DNA from: Flemingiibacterium sp964603455
GTDB taxonomy: Bacteria; Bacillota; Clostridia; Oscillospirales; CAG-272
NCBI GenBank assembly: GCA_964603455.1
Contig: CAZRVL010000081.1
Coordinates: forward strand, 1 to 9,177
Length of the DNA stretch: 9,177 nt
Reading direction: 5' to 3'
Every line of letters starts with the position of its first letter. Positions within the stretch are counted from its first letter, which is position 1. The notes under the pieces are model-generated. The model was not told the origin of the DNA and ran no database searches. It saw only the letters and a program-made list of their open reading frames with translations. Below are positions 6,594 to 9,177 of the stretch, in pieces. A program made the translations under genes and the position numbers.

Positions 6594-7427
6594 ATGTTAA
6601 ACATCGGATGTCATCTATCGGTATCCAAGGGATTCGAAGCGATGGGCAAGACCGCTCTTGCTATCGGAGCGAATACCTTCCAGTTCTTCACTCGCAACCC
6701 TCGCGGTAGCAAGGCGAAGCCGATTGACCCTGCGGATATTGAGAGATTCTTGATACTGGCGAAGGAACATGGCTTCGCGACGCTGTTGGCACACGCACCA
6801 TACACGCTCAATGCCTGCTCGGCAGACGCATCAACAAGACAGTTCGCCCTAGAGACGATGCGAGACGATCTCATGCGGATGGAATACCTGCCCAATAACC
6901 TGTACAACTTCCACCCGGGCAGTCACGTCAAGCAAGGCACAGAAGTCGGCATACAGCAGATTATCGAGCTATTGAATGCGATTCTGACACCACAGCAGAC
7001 GACGACCGTACTGCTTGAGACAATGGCAGGCAAGGGGACAGAGGTCGGCAGAACCTTCCAAGAGATACGTGCCATCTTAGACGGCGTTACCCTCTCAGAC
7101 AAGATGGGCGTATGCCTGGACACCTGTCACATCCACGATGCCGGCTACGACATCATAGACGACCTTGACGGCGTACTGGACGAATTCGACCGTATTATCG
7201 GGCTTGATCGCCTCAAGGCAATCCACATGAACGACAGCCTGAACGAGCGTGGCAGCCACAAGGATCGCCATGCCAAGATAGGCGAAGGCAAGATAGGAGC
7301 AGATGCACTTATTCGCGTCATCAACCATCCACGACTCAAGGGACTGCCGTTTTTCTTAGAGACACCCAACGAGCTGGACGGCTACGCACACGAGATAGCT
7401 TTCCTCAGAGAGCATTATCGCGACTAG
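6594..7427 (+). CDS. nfo: Endonuclease IV (AP endonuclease, base-excision repair)
   Basis: The 277-residue TIM-barrel enzyme cuts DNA 5' of abasic sites and removes 3' blocking groups during base-excision repair. The ATG at 6594 is chosen because CGGAGGT (6581-6587) lies 6 bp upstream and MLNIGCHLSVSKGF is the usual family N-terminus. A TTG in frame at 6573 lies in front of that ribosome binding site and is not used. All nine expected zinc ligands are found in motif context: His67 (AHAPY), His107 (FHPGSH), Glu142 (LLETMAGKG), Asp176 and His179 (CLDTCHIHDAGYD), His211 (HMNDS), Asp224 and His226 (HKDRH), and Glu256 (FLETP). Length is normal and the enzyme should be active. It is divergent from the aminotransferase gene and is followed after 36 bp by the exported PDZ protein, probably in one transcript. 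Confidence 0.97.
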   Translation: MLNIGCHLSVSKGFEAMGKTALAIGANTFQFFTRNPRGSKAKPIDPADIERFLILAKEHGFATLLAHAPYTLNACSADASTRQFALETMRDDLMRMEYLPNNLYNFHPGSHVKQGTEVGIQQIIELLNAILTPQQTTTVLLETMAGKGTEVGRTFQEIRAILDGVTLSDKMGVCLDTCHIHDAGYDIIDDLDGVLDEFDRIIGLDRLKAIHMNDSLNERGSHKDRHAKIGEGKIGADALIRVINHPRLKGLPFFLETPNELDGYAHEIAFLREHYRD

Positions 7428-7463
7428 CATGCAGCAGAATTGATATTAGAGGAGGACATCATC

Positions 7464-8342
7464 ATGTTGAAAAAAACACTTTGCGTATTATCGCTTCTTT
7501 GCTTTAGCACCATCATGCCCGCACAGGCACAAGAGACAATCGTATTAGAAGGCGTATCCGCTGACAAAATCAAGAACGCCATCACCACCGTATCGACCAA
7601 CAGCGGTATGACTGCTGTTGCCGGTGCTGACAATGAGCTGATATTCGAACAACAATATAGCGGTACACTCGACTGGGGCAGCGATGCCAAGACGCGTCAT
7701 ATCTACCGCCTTGTAGAACAAGAAGATGAGAAGCTGGAGCTGTCGCTCGAATTACAGCGTATCACGGGAGAAGGCACCCCAGATGAAAAAATATCCGTAC
7801 TCTCTTGGGAGAAGCAAAAAAAATATCCAAAACAATACCGCAGTGAAGTAGAAGAAGAAGCGGCATACACGCTCGAATGTCTCCGCCAAATCAAGCTTGG
7901 CTTCAACGGTGGCTACTGGATCGGTTTCACACCGGCAGCGGACATCACCGATGAACACGTATTGGTAGAAGAAGTCGCTGAGAACGGCCCGTCTAACAAG
8001 GCAGGTCTGCAAGCAGGCGATGTCATCGTTGCCATCAATGGCAAAAAAATAGAAAAAATGAGCTATGTATACTTCGATGCGATGCTGAACCGCACCAACA
8101 TCGACGGTACTCCGCTCAAGCTGACCGTAGAACGTGGCATGGAAAAACTCAAGCTCACGATTGAGCCGGTCTATGTATCCTCCAGCCTCGGTGTCACCGA
8201 ACGCGATATCGAAGCCGCTGATGCACAATACGCAGCTCGCCAAGAGCCTGCTGTACCGATGCCGACAGAAGAAGACATCGCTGCCGCACAAGCCGCACAG
8301 GCTGAGCAAGAAGCAAGCGATACGGCTGAAGCAGCCCAATAA
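7464..8342 (+). CDS. Exported PDZ-domain protein of unknown function
   Basis: The protein has 292 residues. The ATG at 7464 follows AGAGGAGG (7448-7455) by 8 bp. It starts a good signal peptide: MLKK, a hydrophobic stretch (LCVLSLLCF), and an AQA cleavage site after residue 22. An upstream in-frame TTG at 7440 would put charged residues in front and has no such site. Residues 24-148 are an unrecognised, Glu/Lys-rich domain. Residues about 150-240 are a PDZ domain with the characteristic NGPSNKAGLQAGDVIVAING stretch (174-193). The final 50 or so residues are an Ala/Glu/Gln-rich tail, probably disordered. No protease catalytic domain is present, so it is not a complete HtrA/Ctp enzyme. A periplasmic peptide-binding or adaptor role is possible (inference). 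The link to nfo is positional only. Confidence 0.85.
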   Translation: MLKKTLCVLSLLCFSTIMPAQAQETIVLEGVSADKIKNAITTVSTNSGMTAVAGADNELIFEQQYSGTLDWGSDAKTRHIYRLVEQEDEKLELSLELQRITGEGTPDEKISVLSWEKQKKYPKQYRSEVEEEAAYTLECLRQIKLGFNGGYWIGFTPAADITDEHVLVEEVAENGPSNKAGLQAGDVIVAINGKKIEKMSYVYFDAMLNRTNIDGTPLKLTVERGMEKLKLTIEPVYVSSSLGVTERDIEAADAQYAARQEPAVPMPTEEDIAAAQAAQAEQEASDTAEAAQ

Positions 8343-8357
8343 GAATAACGTACCAAG

Positions 8358-8398
8358 AGAGGACTATATTTGCCACTGTGCAGATATAGTCCTTTTCT
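8358..8398 (+). terminator. Intrinsic terminator of the nfo-PDZ transcript
   Basis: AGGACTATATTTGC (8360-8373) pairs with GCAGATATAGTCCT (8380-8393) with one G-U pair around a 6-nt loop, followed by TTTTCTC. It begins 17 bp after the stop of the PDZ gene. After it, base composition turns clearly AT-rich. Confidence 0.88.
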
Positions 8399-8589
8399 CA
8401 TGCAAAATAGCATTTGAATCCAATATAAGTCTTATAATGCAAAAAAAAAGTTGATAAAATAACAAAAAACATGATGTTCTATATATGGAACTATAAAACA
8501 TAATGAAGCATAAGAAGGTTTGCATGAGAAAAGGATCGTAAAGCTTCCTTTATTTAGATAGAAAATATAAATAGAAGGAGTGATACTAT
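8399..8589. other. AT-rich intergenic leader region
   Basis: About 190 bp without a gene. It holds a perfect TATAAT at 8433-8438 without a convincing -35 box. A quasi-palindrome, GTTCTA-TATA-TGGAAC (8476-8491), contains one G-T mismatch and could be an operator. A small hairpin is possible from AAAGGA (8530-8535) and TCCTTT (8546-8551). The promoter of the downstream pair must lie here, but I cannot fix it. Confidence 0.4.
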
Positions 8590-8784
8590 ATGGACTTAAA
8601 AAAAGACTGGATTGATTTTCTATGGAGTATTAGAAGAACAGAAACACAATTAGCTAAAGAGATTGGACAGATACCACAAGGCTTAAATAGGAAAATAAAC
8701 AACCGTTCTATTAAGTATACGGAAATAGCAGAAATAGTAGAAAAATATGGTTATTCTGTAAGAATCCATAAAAAGGAAGATTGA
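8590..8784 (+). CDS. Small helix-turn-helix (XRE/Cro-like) protein
   Basis: A 64-residue protein starts at ATG 8590, with AAGGAG at 8575-8580 and 9 bp spacing. Residues 17-38 (TETQLAKEIG then a turn and GLNRKINNR) match the pattern of a Cro/CI-type helix-turn-helix, with QLAKEIG as first helix and GLNRKIN as recognition helix. A third helix (YTEIAEIVEKYG) and a short basic tail follow. It would bind DNA as a dimer, but no ligand or oligomerisation domain is present. The codons are AT-rich, unlike nfo and the PDZ gene just upstream, which suggests horizontal acquisition. It is followed after 5 bp by the small membrane protein gene and is likely cotranscribed with it. Similar small proteins occur in phages and conjugative elements, but no integrase or other mobile gene is visible here. 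Confidence 0.8.
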   Translation: MDLKKDWIDFLWSIRRTETQLAKEIGQIPQGLNRKINNRSIKYTEIAEIVEKYGYSVRIHKKED

Positions 8785-8789
8785 TATAA

Positions 8790-9005
8790 ATGAGATTCTT
8801 ATTTTATCTTCTTATCGGTATTTTCATTGCTAAAGGACATAGACTAGAAGCCTTAAAAATATTTTTCGCATGGTTTATTTTTCCTACCTTTATAATAGGA
8901 GGGATTTTGATTCATAATACAGGAATGAGTGAACGGTTTGCGTTCTTCGTGGCTTTTTGTGTTATGATAGTTTTAGGAGAAATGGCAGATAATGACTACA
9001 GATAA
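8790..9005 (+). CDS. Small membrane protein of unknown function
   Basis: A 71-residue protein starts at ATG 8790. The ribosome binding site AAGGAAG (8773-8779) lies in the end of the preceding gene. Two clear hydrophobic segments are residues about 23-42 (IFFAWFIFPTFIIGGILI) and 49-64 (RFAFFVAFCVMIVLGE). The N-terminus FLFYLLIGIFIA may be a third, short segment. The C-terminus is acidic (EMADNDYR). I recognise no family. It shares the AT-rich composition of the helix-turn-helix gene 5 bp upstream, so the two are probably an operon. The pairing of a tiny DNA-binding protein with a tiny membrane protein recalls phage or element accessory modules, though no toxin or immunity signature is evident. 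The start and frame are supported by the ribosome binding site and the tight spacing. Confidence 0.7.
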   Translation: MRFLFYLLIGIFIAKGHRLEALKIFFAWFIFPTFIIGGILIHNTGMSERFAFFVAFCVMIVLGEMADNDYR

Positions 9006-9055
9006 GACACCAAAAACATAAACATCCTTTAGTTCTTCATTGATTTAACACTTAC

Positions 9056-9077
9056 ATAATAGATTGTATTCTATTAT
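9056..9077. other. Inverted repeat after the AT-rich gene pair
   Basis: ATAATAGA (9056-9063) and TCTATTAT (9070-9077) form a perfect 8-bp stem around TTGTAT, 50 bp after the membrane protein stop. It lacks a T-run on the plus strand and is AT-only apart from one G-C pair. It is therefore a weak terminator candidate at best and may be an operator for the promoter at 9117. Confidence 0.4.
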
Positions 9078-9116
9078 CTGATACGAAAGATTTTTCTATG
9101 ATAAAATGGAAAAGCC

Positions 9117-9145
9117 TTGCATTTTTGTTGGATATGAGTTATACT
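9117..9145 (+). promoter_or_regulatory. Sigma-A-type promoter pointing out of the window
   Basis: TTGCAT (9117-9122) and TATACT (9140-9145) are 17 bp apart. The expected start near 9151-9153 lies in a small inverted repeat, ATAAGC (9148-9153) and GCTTAT (9161-9166). It should drive a gene beyond the right edge. Confidence 0.6.
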
Positions 9146-9177
9146 ATATAAGCAGTAACCGCTTATGTGTGTATTGC

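Noticed and set aside
7440..7463. TTG start extending the PDZ protein by 8 residues
   Set aside because: It would place acidic residues before the signal peptide and bury the ribosome binding site at 7448-7455.

Overview
The window looks like a chromosomal segment of an anaerobic Firmicute, most likely one of the Negativicutes (Selenomonas, Anaerovibrio or Phascolarctobacterium relatives). This is inferred from the layout and protein style, not from a database search. The clues are a three-gene sdhCAB operon with a cytochrome b558-type anchor, strong Gram-positive-style ribosome binding sites, sigma-A-type promoters and intermediate G+C.

Layout from left to right. (1) Positions 1-2889 hold the 3' end of sdhC, then complete sdhA and sdhB, closed by a perfect-stem intrinsic terminator. 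They encode a membrane succinate:quinone oxidoreductase / quinol:fumarate reductase, which in such anaerobes probably works mainly as fumarate reductase. (2) Positions 3035-4860 hold about 1.8 kb of non-coding tandem repeat DNA: about 19 units of mostly 83-84 or 105-107 bp, each built from diverged blocks of about 22-23 bp. Two segments of 271 bp are identical, 301 bp apart. (3) Positions 4898-5008 hold a well-formed sigma-A promoter followed by a compact predicted multi-stem RNA that ends in a U-run. This is a candidate small RNA gene of about 75 nt. A bidirectional terminator follows at 5067-5101. (4) Positions 5192-6388, on the minus strand, encode a PLP-dependent class I/II aminotransferase. 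Its promoter overlaps a perfect 8-bp inverted repeat that looks like an operator. (5) Positions 6594-8398, on the plus strand, hold endonuclease IV (nfo) followed after 36 bp by an exported PDZ-domain protein and a terminator. (6) Positions 8590-9005 hold an AT-rich pair: a 64-residue helix-turn-helix-like protein and a 71-residue membrane protein. A promoter pointing out of the window follows.

The housekeeping genes (respiration, amino-acid metabolism, base-excision repair) are ordinary. The two unusual items lie in the gap between sdhB and the aminotransferase: the higher-order repeat array, and the candidate small RNA immediately after it. I recognise neither as a named element. Fourteen of about 19 array units carry an AAGGAG (Shine-Dalgarno-like) core, and many of these are followed by an ATG and a 14-23 codon frame. 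The codon-level changes between units argue against a conserved peptide.
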